Below, one piece after another: positions 1 through 7,787 of a DNA stretch of 64,000 nucleotides. The notes beneath the pieces are model-generated. The model was not told the origin of the DNA, ran no database searches, and worked only from the letters and a program-made list of their open reading frames with translations. Each line of letters begins with the position of its first letter. Position 1 is the stretch's first letter. A program made the translations under genes and the position numbers. The stretch is from Vibrio sp. HDW18 (lineage in GTDB: Bacteria > Pseudomonadota > Gammaproteobacteria > Enterobacterales > Vibrionaceae): contig NZ_CP049913.1 of NCBI RefSeq assembly GCF_011306175.1, positions 1,860,001 through 1,924,000 on the forward strand. The letters run 5' to 3'.

Positions 1-222
1 GTCGTCCCGTTCTTGGTTTTTCCTTGAGGCCTTCTAATCCTTCCTCAAGAAAAGTGTGAACCCACCGATTAACACTGGTTCGGCTGACCTTAAGAAACTT
101 GGCGATTTGGGTGCGAGAGTGCCCATCTTTGAAATGGTCGAGGGCCAGCAGTCTCATTTTCATCTGAATAGATTTCTGCTGGCTTGCGAGCTTTTTAAAG
201 TCGATATTATTGAGGCTGTCCA
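1..222 (-). CDS. IS630 transposase orfA, partial
   Basis: This is the N-terminal part of the transposase first frame, beginning at the ATG at 222 and continuing beyond the left window edge. The readable residues match orfA of the two complete copies, including the first helix-turn-helix (SRTQIAKFLKVSRTSVNRW). It is truncated only by the window boundary, so whether this copy is intact cannot be seen. Confidence 0.85.
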
Positions 223-286
223 TAGTGAATAAGTTCTATCGTTGAATGCCCTCAATTAGATCATATTTTTTCTTTGATTGGTATTA
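1..286 (-). mobile_element. IS630-family element, leftmost copy, cut by the window edge
   Basis: This is the right-hand part of an IS630-family element, essentially identical to positions 1116-1400 and 2231-2515. It holds the 5' part of orfA on the minus strand and the right terminal repeat GATTGGTAT (276-284), followed by TA (285-286), the dinucleotide that IS630 elements target and duplicate. The next copy starts directly after it. The remainder of the element lies outside the window. Confidence 0.9.
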
Positions 287-301
287 TACCAATCTGGAAA
301 A

Positions 302-877
302 TTAACTGGTCAGCTCTGTCCACCTTCTCGAACACATCTGTCTGACTCTGGCCGAGCATTCCAAAAAACTATTCCAAGCCCGACATACTTTGGAGACAAT
401 GTCTTCGTAATCCGTAAAAGACTGGTTGGCTAGATAGTGTTGTCTTAACCAACTCCATACTTGTTCTATTGGATTCAACTCAGGGGAATAGGGCGGGAGT
501 TTGATGACACTGAGGTTCTGAAATTCATTGGCAATATCTTCTGTGTGCCAGCTTGCACCATCCATAATGACCACTGCGTGACGACCTTTTTCGGTCACCG
601 CGGAGATCTGCCTAAGATGCTCAACCATAAGGTCCTTGTTAACCCAAGGAACGACCATCGCCTCGCCAATGCCTCTAGCGGGACAGACAGAACCAAACAG
701 ATACGCATATTCAAATTGTTGTTGCTTCACGGCTCTGGGACGTGTTCCTTTTTCTGCCCATAACCGTGTGGTGGTGTTTTGTTGCCCAAATCTGGCTTCA
801 TCCTGAAACCAGACATCAACCCGTTCTAAAGCGATATGTCCTGGGATCTTCAGGATCGTTTCAATTTTAAATTTTTT
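302..877 (-). CDS. IS630 transposase orfB (DDE catalytic part), frameshift-dependent
   Basis: This is the catalytic half of the transposase. The open frame runs back without its own clear start to the A7 tract at 872-878 (plus-strand T7), where orfA ends. It includes the first catalytic Asp in WFQDEARFG, the second in VIMDGASWH and the Glu in NPIEQVW, so the DDE triad is complete. Entering this frame from orfA needs a net +1 shift, which is plausible by slippage on the A7 run. The first in-frame ATG (730) would omit the first catalytic Asp, so independent translation from there would give an inactive protein. The C-terminus differs from the next copy at two residues. Confidence 0.85.
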   Translation of the reverse strand, partial: KKFKIETILKIPGHIALERVDVWFQDEARFGQQNTTTRLWAEKGTRPRAVKQQQFEYAYLFGSVCPARGIGEAMVVPWVNKDLMVEHLRQISAVTEKGRHAVVIMDGASWHTEDIANEFQNLSVIKLPPYSPELNPIEQVWSWLRQHYLANQSFTDYEDIVSKVCRAWNSFLECSARVRQMCSRRWTELTS

Positions 878-1337
878 TAAAATCGTCTTGGATTTGCTGG
901 GATTGACGAGGATGTTTGGAGCGAGAAGTTACCCAAGAGAACCCCATGTGCTCGAGCAGGTAATAGATAGAATCAGGGTGGTAGTGCTGGCCAAATTCTT
1001 TCACGATATAAGCGTGGATGTCGGCCCCAGTGAGTCGTCCGCCTAGTGTATCATTGGCTTTATCTTTGATGTATTGGCTCAATTGCTCTCTTTGCTTGGA
1101 TGTTAAGAATGGTGGTCGTCCCGTTCTTGGTTTTTCCTTGAGGCCTTCTAATCCTTCCTCAAGAAAAGTGTGAACCCACCGATTAACACTGGTTCGGCTG
1201 ACCTTAAGAAACTTGGCGATTTGGGTGCGAGAGTGCCCATCTTTGAAATGGTCGAGGGCCAGCAGTCTCATTTTCATCTGAATAGATTTCTGCTGGCTTG
1301 CGAGCTTTTTAAAGTCGATATTATTGAGGCTGTCCAT
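867..1337 (-). CDS. IS630 transposase orfA (DNA-binding part)
   Basis: This is a 156-residue N-terminal transposase segment. It has a Tc1/IS630-type helix-turn-helix around residues 34-58 (SRTQIAKFLKVSRTSVNRW) and a second winged-helix-like block after residue 75, which bind the terminal repeats. It stops (TAA, plus 867-869) just past an A7 run, where frame change into orfB would yield the fused active transposase. It differs from the copy at 1982-2452 at residue 5 (Asn here, Asp there). Confidence 0.88.
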   Translation of the reverse strand: MDSLNNIDFKKLASQQKSIQMKMRLLALDHFKDGHSRTQIAKFLKVSRTSVNRWVHTFLEEGLEGLKEKPRTGRPPFLTSKQREQLSQYIKDKANDTLGGRLTGADIHAYIVKEFGQHYHPDSIYYLLEHMGFSWVTSRSKHPRQSQQIQDDFKKI

Positions 1338-1416
1338 AGTGAATAAGTTCTATCGTTGAATGCCCTCAATTAGATCATATTTTTTCTTTGATTGGTATTA
1401 ATACCAATCTGGAAAA

Positions 1417-1992
1417 TTAACTGGTCAGCTCTATCCACCTTCTCGAACACATCTGTCTGACTCTGGCCGAGCATTTCAAAAAACTATTCCAAGCCCGACA
1501 TACTTTGGAGACAATGTCTTCGTAATCCGTAAAAGACTGGTTGGCTAGATAGTGTTGTCTTAACCAACTCCATACTTGTTCTATTGGATTCAACTCAGGG
1601 GAATAGGGCGGGAGTTTGATGACACTGAGGTTCTGAAATTCATTGGCAATATCTTCTGTGTGCCAGCTTGCACCATCCATAATGACCACTGCGTGACGAC
1701 CTTTTTCGGTCACCGCGGAGATCTGTCTAAGATGCTCAACCATAAGGTCCTTGTTAACCCAAGGAACGACCATCGCCTCGCCAATGCCTCTAGCGGGACA
1801 GACAGAACCAAACAGATACGCATATTCAAATTGTTGTTGCTTCACGGCTCTGGGACGTGTTCCTTTTTCTGCCCATAACCGTGTGGTGGTGTTTTGTTGC
1901 CCAAATCTGGCTTCATCCTGAAACCAGACATCAACCCGTTCTAAAGCGATATGTCCTGGGATCTTCAGGATCGTTTCAATTTTAAATTTTTT
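1417..1992 (-). CDS. IS630 transposase orfB (DDE catalytic part), third copy
   Basis: This is the second complete copy of the catalytic transposase frame, with the same Asp-Asp-Glu residues as the copy at 302-877 and the same A7 tract at its upstream end (plus-strand T7 at 1987-1993). Two substitutions are visible against the other copy near the C-terminus: Lys for Glu in SFLKCS and Ile for Thr in RRWIELTS. Neither touches the catalytic residues, so both copies look potentially active. Confidence 0.85.
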   Translation of the reverse strand, partial: KKFKIETILKIPGHIALERVDVWFQDEARFGQQNTTTRLWAEKGTRPRAVKQQQFEYAYLFGSVCPARGIGEAMVVPWVNKDLMVEHLRQISAVTEKGRHAVVIMDGASWHTEDIANEFQNLSVIKLPPYSPELNPIEQVWSWLRQHYLANQSFTDYEDIVSKVCRAWNSFLKCSARVRQMCSRRWIELTS

Positions 1993-2452
1993 TAAAATCG
2001 TCTTGGATTTGCTGGGATTGACGAGGATGTTTGGAGCGAGAAGTTACCCAAGAGAACCCCATGTGCTCGAGCAGGTAATAGATAGAATCAGGGTGGTAGT
2101 GCTGGCCAAATTCTTTCACGATATAAGCGTGGATGTCGGCCCCAGTGAGTCGTCCGCCTAGTGTATCATTGGCTTTATCTTTGATGTATTGGCTCAATTG
2201 CTCTCTTTGCTTGGATGTTAAGAATGGTGGTCGTCCCGTTCTTGGTTTTTCCTTGAGGCCTTCTAATCCTTCCTCAAGAAAAGTGTGAACCCACCGATTA
2301 ACACTGGTTCGGCTGACCTTAAGAAACTTGGCGATTTGGGTGCGAGAGTGCCCATCTTTGAAATGGTCGAGGGCCAGCAGTCTCATTTTCATCTGAATAG
2401 ATTTCTGCTGGCTTGCGAGCTTTTTAAAGTCGATATTATCGAGGCTGTCCAT
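1982..2452 (-). CDS. IS630 transposase orfA (DNA-binding part), third copy
   Basis: This is a 156-residue helix-turn-helix transposase segment, identical to the preceding copy apart from Asp for Asn at residue 5. It starts at the ATG at 2452, 61 bp inside the right end of the element, and ends at the A7 slippage tract that leads into orfB. Confidence 0.88.
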   Translation of the reverse strand: MDSLDNIDFKKLASQQKSIQMKMRLLALDHFKDGHSRTQIAKFLKVSRTSVNRWVHTFLEEGLEGLKEKPRTGRPPFLTSKQREQLSQYIKDKANDTLGGRLTGADIHAYIVKEFGQHYHPDSIYYLLEHMGFSWVTSRSKHPRQSQQIQDDFKKI

Positions 2453-2506
2453 AGTGAATAAGTTCTATCGTTGAATGCCCTCAATTAGATCATATTTTTT
2501 CTTTGA

Positions 2507-3957
2507 TTGGTATTAGTTTTGATCGCCACTGTGGCATTAGTGATCGTCAATTTTTATCGTGATATTGATAAAACGATTGCCGGCTATGCACATATGGCTT
2601 CTTCGGTGGAGGCTGCTGTTGTTCATGAAATGGTACAGCGCAATGAACGTCAGTTGATGGTGCTTGAAAGCTCACTCGATAAACAAGCCATCTCTCGTGG
2701 TGAGTCGGCATTTAATCCTACTTGGACGATTGCGCATCAGATCAATCAGGTTGACCATTTTCTATTTTTTATAATAAGCAATTTGATCGGGTCGATACTT
2801 ATCCACACTGGGATCCTCCGAGTAATTACCGACCATCAGAGCGACCTTGGTATGCAGCTATCGCAATGGAGGGACCATTACCGATTTGGTTTGGTCCCTA
2901 CAAAGAATATATCTTTGGCGATTCTGTATTAACTCTGATTCAGCATGTCTATGCAGATACTGGTGAGTTACTTGGCCTATTGATGGTCGATATGTTGTTT
3001 GAACCACTGTGTTTGGCATTACAACGCACGATCGGTAATAATCAAGTGGCTCTTTATCTCACTCACCGTGGTAGCGATAGCATTTTAGTGGGCAGCCATT
3101 TTGATCTGTTACCGGATTCACCAAGAGAAGAGGACAAGAGTGATTGGCTTGGTTTTGGGGGGCTCAAAAATGGTGCTTATATCAAGCGTGAACTAGATGA
3201 AGTGAGTTGGGATCTTAATCTATTTATTTCTGCTGATATTTTTCGCCAAGCACTGCGTGATGATCTATTTAAGATGGTTTTGCCACTTTTCACTATTATC
3301 TTAATCTGGTTGTCTAGCATTGCCTTATTAGTGCGAGTCTTTCGCAATGAACAACAATTAGTTGCTAAATCTCTCAATCAAATTGTCGATAATTCAAAGG
3401 TGGTTAATCGGTTTGCTAAACATAAAACTTGGTTTGTTGGACAAAGCCTTAGTGAAATCGATCAGGTTAGGGTTCGCTTTCTTAAAGGGCGAGATGCACA
3501 ACTACGTGATCCTCTGACTGGGATATTGAATCGACGTGCCTTTGAGCAGAGTAAGCAGATATTAGAACGACGTGGTGAGCCATTTTGGCTGATCCTATTT
3601 GATATTGACCAATTTAAGCAAATTAATGACAGTCAAGGACATAGTTTTGGTGATCAGGTTCTATGCCAAGTTGCACTGTGTCTGGTCGATGTACTGGGTA
3701 CCATGGCTGTTTTTCGGATTGGAGGAGATGAGTTCGTGGCCTTGATTTCCCTTGAACGTGAGGTGCTTGGTGATACTTTGACTCGTCTGCTCGCACAAGT
3801 AAGGCAACTGCAGTGGTGTGAGTATAGTCTACCAATCACACTCAGTGCTGGGGCAGCTCGTTATTCACTTTTGGATGATGCCATATTTGAACGAGCGGAT
3901 GCGGCGCTGTATCGTTGCAAGGAGTCAGGACGCGATTGCTGGTTTTTGGCGGACTGA
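2507..3957 (+). pseudogene. Membrane-bound diguanylate cyclase (GGDEF), truncated by IS and frameshifted
   Basis: This is the remnant of a membrane-anchored diguanylate cyclase, which would make cyclic di-GMP. The present 5' end reads TTG GTA TTA, of which the TTG lies in the terminal repeat of the IS630 copy, so the original start and first residues are gone. A partial first membrane segment (VLIATVALVIVNFY) is followed by a periplasmic sensor region. The frame is broken near the T6 run at 2765-2770: the upstream frame loses homology there, while the frame that runs through FYNKQFD and RPWYAA to the stop at 3957 continues it. A second membrane segment lies near 3280-3340, followed by a GGDEF domain with intact FRIGGDEF and FDIDQFKQIND motifs. 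I see no RxxD inhibitory site before GGDEF. The catalytic half could still be made from an internal start, but without the N-terminal anchor it is probably not functional. Confidence 0.85.
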
Positions 3958-4072
3958 TATAAGTGAGCGCGAGTGATCATCAATAAGATTTATCCATCAT
4001 AACCGACAAGAGTTTGGTTATTGTTCGGGCTCAGCGTATTATCTTGATGCTCAATTCTGTCGAGGAGATGAT

Positions 4073-4795
4073 ATGAACCCCGTGATTAATACCATTCTGA
4101 GTCACCGTTCTATTCGGGATTTTACCCAACAACCGATTTCAGCTCTGCAACTTGAAACTATCATTGCTGCAGGGATTGCCGCTTCATCCTCCAGTTTATT
4201 GCAAGCTATTTCGGTGATCCGGGTTACGGATACCGCGCTGCGTCAGCAATTAGCTGAGTTGGCTGGCAAGCAAGCTTATGTTGCTAGTGCGGCTGAATTT
4301 TTGGTGTTTTGCATTGATTATCAACGCCACTATGCACTCAATCCTAACGTAAAACCCGAGTTTATCGAGCTCACTTTAATTGGTGCGGTTGATGCGGGGA
4401 TTATGGCGCAAAATTGTATGTTAGCTGCAGAATCGATGGGGCTTGGTGGTGTCTATATTGGTGGTTTACGTAATTCACCCAATCAAGTGGATGCTTTGCT
4501 TAAGTTACCACCTTACAGTGCGGTATTGTTTGGAATGTGTTTAGGCCATCCGGCCCAAGATCCAGAATTGAAACCGCGCTTGGCGGCGCAAGTGATCGTG
4601 CATGAAAACCACTACCAACCTTTGAATCAAAATTATGTCGCGGAATATGATCACGTTATGGTCGATTATTACCAAAAACGTTCTGGCAATCCTAAACAAA
4701 AGGGATGGTCTGAGCAAATCACCGCGAAGCTCTCACAAGAGTCGCGTCCATTTATGCTCAGTTATTTGCAGGGGAAAGGTTTAGCGCTGAAATAA
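4073..4795 (+). CDS. nfsA: Oxygen-insensitive NADPH nitroreductase, NfsA-like
   Basis: This is a 240-residue flavin (FMN) nitroreductase of the NfsA/FRP group, which reduces nitro compounds and quinones by two-electron steps with NADPH in the cytoplasm. The N-terminus MNPVINTILSHRSIRDF carries the family's His-Arg-Ser FMN-phosphate-binding motif. The region LAAESMGLGGVYIGGLR is the typical FMN-contacting segment, and the C-terminal part has the basic YYQKRSGNP element. Length matches NfsA (about 240). The start is supported by GAGGAG seven bases before the ATG. It converges with yfhL, with a perfect hairpin between them. The physiological substrate cannot be told from sequence. Confidence 0.9.
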   Translation: MNPVINTILSHRSIRDFTQQPISALQLETIIAAGIAASSSSLLQAISVIRVTDTALRQQLAELAGKQAYVASAAEFLVFCIDYQRHYALNPNVKPEFIELTLIGAVDAGIMAQNCMLAAESMGLGGVYIGGLRNSPNQVDALLKLPPYSAVLFGMCLGHPAQDPELKPRLAAQVIVHENHYQPLNQNYVAEYDHVMVDYYQKRSGNPKQKGWSEQITAKLSQESRPFMLSYLQGKGLALK

Positions 4796-4799
4796 GGTA

Positions 4800-4826
4800 A
4801 CCATCCCAGCTCTTGGCTGGGATGGT
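4800..4826. terminator. Hairpin between convergent nfsA and yfhL
   Basis: ACCATCCCAGC and GGCTGGGATGGT form an 11-bp stem with a TCTT loop directly after the nfsA stop codon and just before the yfhL stop on the other strand. Neither side has a clean T run, so it may act as a bidirectional or 3'-protecting hairpin. Confidence 0.6.
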
Positions 4827-4830
4827 GGAT

Positions 4831-5085
4831 TTATGCGAGTCCTTGAATTATCACGAACTTTTCAAGTAATTGCTCATCAGTTTCGCGATGAGCAGGATCG
4901 GTGATAATGCAGTTATTGATTGGACAAACTGACTGGCAGGTCGGTTTGTCATAGTGTCCTTTACATTCGGTGCATAAATCAGGGTTGATTTCATAGATTT
5001 TATCGCCCATCGCAATTGCACTGTTTGGACACTCTGGCTCACACATATCACAGTTGGTGCATTTGGCGGTGATCAGTAGCGCCAT
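4831..5085 (-). CDS. yfhL: YfhL-type 2[4Fe-4S] ferredoxin
   Basis: This is an 84-residue ferredoxin of the YfhL (Alvin-like) family with two 4Fe-4S motifs. The first is Cys9, Cys12, Cys15, Cys19 in CTNCDMCEPECP. The second begins at Cys38 and Cys41 and carries the family's insertion before Cys50 and Cys54. It should be a low-potential cytoplasmic electron carrier. It starts 2 bp after the trhP stop codon and is almost certainly co-transcribed with it. That fits a role in supplying electrons or clusters to tRNA hydroxylation, although the pairing here is positional evidence only. Confidence 0.93.
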   Translation of the reverse strand: MALLITAKCTNCDMCEPECPNSAIAMGDKIYEINPDLCTECKGHYDKPTCQSVCPINNCIITDPAHRETDEQLLEKFVIIQGLA

Positions 5086-5087
5086 AA

Positions 5088-6488
5088 TTATTTGCCTGTT
5101 GGGTTACGGGTATCTTGTCCTGAAACCAAGTTACGCATCAGCAGTGTGTAGCTGAGATCCAGCTCTTCTGGTACCGGAATGTAAACAAAGTGACCATTAC
5201 CTTTGGCATCATCGGTTGCTTCACCTTTACGGTTTTCCATCGCTTGTAACGAGAAGATAATATTACCTTTGGGCGTCATCAGCTCAAGGCTATCACCAAG
5301 TACAAATTTATTTTTCACTTCCACTTCAGCCAGCGCACCACGGCGTTTACCAGTGAATTCACCGACAAACTGCTGAGTGTCAGAAACGGAATAGCCATAA
5401 TCGTAGTTTTGATAAGCATCATGAGTGTGGCGACGCAGGAAACCCTCGGTATAACCGCGATGGGCTAAGCTTTCTAGCGTGGTCATTAGGCTCTCATCGA
5501 AAGGTTTACCCGCTACGGCATCATCAATCGCTTTGCGGTACACCTGCGCAGTACGTGCACAGTAGTAGAAAGATTTGGTCCGTCCTTCGATTTTCAGTGA
5601 GTGCACACCCATTTGAGTCAGGCGCTCGACGTGCTGAATCGCGCGTAAATCTTTCGAATTCATAATGTAAGTGCCGTGCTCATCTTCAAAGGCGGCCATT
5701 TTTTCATCAGGACGATGGCTCTCAGAAAGCAGCACCACATCATCAATCGGTTTGCCTGCACCAATGGTGGTATCGGGCCGTTGATCTTGGACTTCGATGG
5801 CTTGTGCCGCCTGTGGATCAAACTGTTCAACGATTTGGCCCGCTTCATTTTCTTTGGCGGCCTCGACTTTATATTCCCAGCGGCACGCGTTGGTGCAAGT
5901 CCCTTGGTTTGGATCGCGTTTATTAATGTAGCCAGAGAGCAAACAACGACCAGAATAAGCCATGCACAATGCTCCATGTACAAACACTTCAATTTCAGTA
6001 TTTGGGCATTGCTCACGGATCTCTTCGATCTCTTCCAAAGAGAGTTCCCGTGAGACAATCACGCGCTCCACCCCTTGTGAGGCCCAAAATTTTACGGTTG
6101 CCCAGTTCACAGCATTGGCTTGTACCGAAAGGTGGATCGGCATGTGTGGAAACTCTTCGCGCACCATCATGATGAGACCTGGATCGGACATGATCAGCGC
6201 ATCAGGTCCCATATCAATCACCGGTTTAAGGTCACGGAGAAATGTTTTTAGCTTAGAGTTGTGTGGCTGAATATTGCACACCACATAGAATTTTTTACCC
6301 AGTGCGTGTGCTTCGTTAATCCCGATTTGCAGGTTTTCGTGATTGAACTCGTTGTTACGCACGCGCAGGCTATAACGTGGTTGCCCGGCGTACACCGCAT
6401 CTGCGCCGTAGGCAAAAGCGTAACGCATATTTTTTAGGCTGCCGGCAGGGGAAAGCAGTTCTGGTACAAAGGGGGTTGTTGTGCTCAT
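5088..6488 (-). CDS. trhP: tRNA uridine-34 hydroxylation protein, U32 peptidase family
   Basis: This is a member of the peptidase U32 family, close to E. coli YegQ/TrhP, which is needed for 5-hydroxyuridine formation at tRNA position 34. It has the start ELLSPAGS, the family signature segment EVFVHGALCMAYSGRCLLS, and the cysteines of this type (CTNACRWEY). A TIM-barrel-like N-terminal part is followed by a C-terminal U32-associated region. The frame is open to 6512, but the ATG at 6488 (MSTTTPFVPELL) aligns with the family better than the upstream TTG, giving 466 residues. It is the first gene of an operon with ferredoxin yfhL. A perfect palindrome lies about 30 bp upstream. Confidence 0.9.
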   Translation of the reverse strand: MSTTTPFVPELLSPAGSLKNMRYAFAYGADAVYAGQPRYSLRVRNNEFNHENLQIGINEAHALGKKFYVVCNIQPHNSKLKTFLRDLKPVIDMGPDALIMSDPGLIMMVREEFPHMPIHLSVQANAVNWATVKFWASQGVERVIVSRELSLEEIEEIREQCPNTEIEVFVHGALCMAYSGRCLLSGYINKRDPNQGTCTNACRWEYKVEAAKENEAGQIVEQFDPQAAQAIEVQDQRPDTTIGAGKPIDDVVLLSESHRPDEKMAAFEDEHGTYIMNSKDLRAIQHVERLTQMGVHSLKIEGRTKSFYYCARTAQVYRKAIDDAVAGKPFDESLMTTLESLAHRGYTEGFLRRHTHDAYQNYDYGYSVSDTQQFVGEFTGKRRGALAEVEVKNKFVLGDSLELMTPKGNIIFSLQAMENRKGEATDDAKGNGHFVYIPVPEELDLSYTLLMRNLVSGQDTRNPTGK

Positions 6489-6518
6489 GGTTTGCGTCTC
6501 ATCTGATCTCAAGTCAGG

Positions 6519-6541
6519 CCAATACCACCTGATGGTATTGG
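6519..6541. promoter_or_regulatory. Palindrome upstream of trhP
   Basis: CCAATACCA and TGGTATTGG form a perfect 9-bp inverted repeat with a 5-base centre, located between the trhP start and the rdgC 3' end. The placement suits an operator or a leader hairpin. No binding protein can be assigned. Confidence 0.4.
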
Positions 6542-6590
6542 AAAGGGCGCAAATTTTACGTCAAAAACTTTACGCTGCCTAGTGAAACTC

Positions 6591-6619
6591 TCACCACCTC
6601 AGAGTGACTGAGGTGGTGA
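6591..6619. terminator. Hairpin after rdgC
   Basis: TCACCACCTCAG and CTGAGGTGGTGA make a perfect 12-bp stem with a 5-base loop, about 20 bp beyond the rdgC stop on the minus strand. There is no T run after it, so it is a 3' stabilising hairpin or a weak terminator that shields trhP from read-through. Confidence 0.6.
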
Positions 6620-6638
6620 AATAATCGGCAAGTGGCGC

Positions 6639-7553
6639 TTAGGCTTCAGGATGGGGCAGACCGCCTAATGCGTTGAACAGATCCGGTAAAAATACCGCCA
6701 TTTCTCCACACAGCAGTGAGAAATCGGCATCTAGGCGCGCGGCGCGATCTTCGCGGGCAATATCATCATTTTGCTCTTTGAGCTCATCGCTGTAAGCCAA
6801 CCGCTTGATGCTGCAATCTTCCGCCAACATAAAGCGGATCCGATCTTGCCAGTTGATCGCCAGTTTGGTGACCACTTTATTGGCTTGTATATGACTGAGG
6901 ATTTCATCACTACTCAGTTCTTGTTTTTTACAGCGAATGGTGGCTCCATCATCCAACAGTGATTTCAGTTCCGCTTCTTCCATCAGGCTAAAACCTTGGG
7001 GGAGATGACCATCCTTGACCCATTGGGTCAGAGTTGTTTCCACGGCAATCTCAGGAATGGCCGGTACTACTGGCAAGCTACCCATGGTTTTGCGCAGCAG
7101 TGCCAAAACTTCTTCCGCTTTTTTATAGCTGCCCGCATCAACTAAAATGAAGCCTTCACTTGGCATGATCAGCACAAAAGTCAGTTGGCTTTTGCTAAAT
7201 GCGCGCGGCAGCAAATCGATCACAATCTCTTCTTTGAGCGCCTCTTGCTCTTTTTTCTTGAGTGGGCGGCCTTCTTGGATTTCCAGAGCTTCGACTTTGG
7301 CATTGAGTGACTCTTTGATCACTGATGCGGGTAACATTTTTTCTTCACGCTTCGCGCAGATCAAAATGCGGTTGTCACTAACATGGGTCATCATATCGCC
7401 GTGTTTACCTAGCGCAGCAACCCAGCCAAACTTCTGTTTATCCTGACTACCGCATGGCGTAAAACGAAATTCAGCCAACTGTTTTTCCAGTTGATCGGCA
7501 TTGAAGTTAACCTCGCGATTGACGCGATACAGCATACAGTTTTTAAACCACAT
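6639..7553 (-). CDS. rdgC: Recombination-associated protein RdgC
   Basis: This is a 304-residue homologue of E. coli RdgC (303 residues), a ring-shaped, nucleoid-associated DNA-binding protein that limits RecA filament formation and affects replication restart. The start [13 protein letters not shown] is the conserved family N-terminus, so the ATG at 7553 is used although the frame extends further upstream. An AGGGA ribosome site precedes it. The body contains the family segments [16 protein letters not shown] and [13 protein letters not shown]. It is monocistronic, with a hairpin downstream. Confidence 0.96.
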   Translation of the reverse strand: MWFKNCMLYRVNREVNFNADQLEKQLAEFRFTPCGSQDKQKFGWVAALGKHGDMMTHVSDNRILICAKREEKMLPASVIKESLNAKVEALEIQEGRPLKKKEQEALKEEIVIDLLPRAFSKSQLTFVLIMPSEGFILVDAGSYKKAEEVLALLRKTMGSLPVVPAIPEIAVETTLTQWVKDGHLPQGFSLMEEAELKSLLDDGATIRCKKQELSSDEILSHIQANKVVTKLAINWQDRIRFMLAEDCSIKRLAYSDELKEQNDDIAREDRAARLDADFSLLCGEMAVFLPDLFNALGGLPHPEA

Positions 7554-7720
7554 TCGTGTTTTCCCTCGATTAGCAAGCGCCACATGATAGGGGAATCCGC
7601 TGATAAAGTCCTAACCCTAATTCAAAAAATCAGCCTTTACTGCTCACTGGTTGCGGCTGGTTTTCCTAGCTTGGCTATATGAATCTCGGCTGAACCTTAT
7701 ATGAAAATTTGTTTGCAAAG

Positions 7721-7752
7721 GTCACAAAAGTGTCATAAATATTTCCCATAAT
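7721..7752 (+). promoter_or_regulatory. Pho-box-like repeats and -10 of phoB
   Basis: GTCAC (7721) and GTCAT (7732) recur with the 11-bp periodicity of a Pho box (consensus CTGTCAT repeats), and CATAAT at 7747-7752 is a plausible -10. The arrangement suggests autoregulation of phoBR by phosphorylated PhoB, as is known in enterobacteria. The match is partial. Confidence 0.6.
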
Positions 7753-7787
7753 GCACAGCGTTGCTGAAAAACAAGGGTTAATCAATT

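Larger units (their letters stand above)
287..1400 (-). mobile_element. IS630-family insertion sequence, second copy of the tandem array
   Basis: This is a complete element of about 1.1 kb. Its left end begins TACCAATC (287) and its right end finishes GATTGGTAT (1390-1398), followed by TA. The ends are short inverted repeats of the form ATACCAATC. It carries orfA and orfB on the minus strand, the usual two-frame transposase arrangement. It is repeated head to tail at 1401-2515 with a period of 1115 bp and only a few substitutions, so the amplification is recent. I recognise the family (DDE catalytic triad, TA target) but not a specific named element. Confidence 0.9.
1401..2515 (-). mobile_element. 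IS630-family insertion sequence, third copy, abutting the cyclase gene
   Basis: This is a complete element starting ATACCAATC (1401) and ending GATTGGTAT (2505-2513) plus the TA target (2514-2515). It is head to tail with the preceding copy, separated only by TA (1399-1400). Its right end lies within what remains of a diguanylate cyclase gene and supplies the TTG codon from which the residual frame now reads. The sequence left of the whole array, where the missing 5' part of that gene may be, is outside the window. Confidence 0.9.

Noticed and set aside
461..763. 100-residue open frame on the plus strand inside the IS, repeated at 1576-1878
   Set aside because: It is antisense to orfB, has no ribosome site or family features, and repeats only because the IS repeats.
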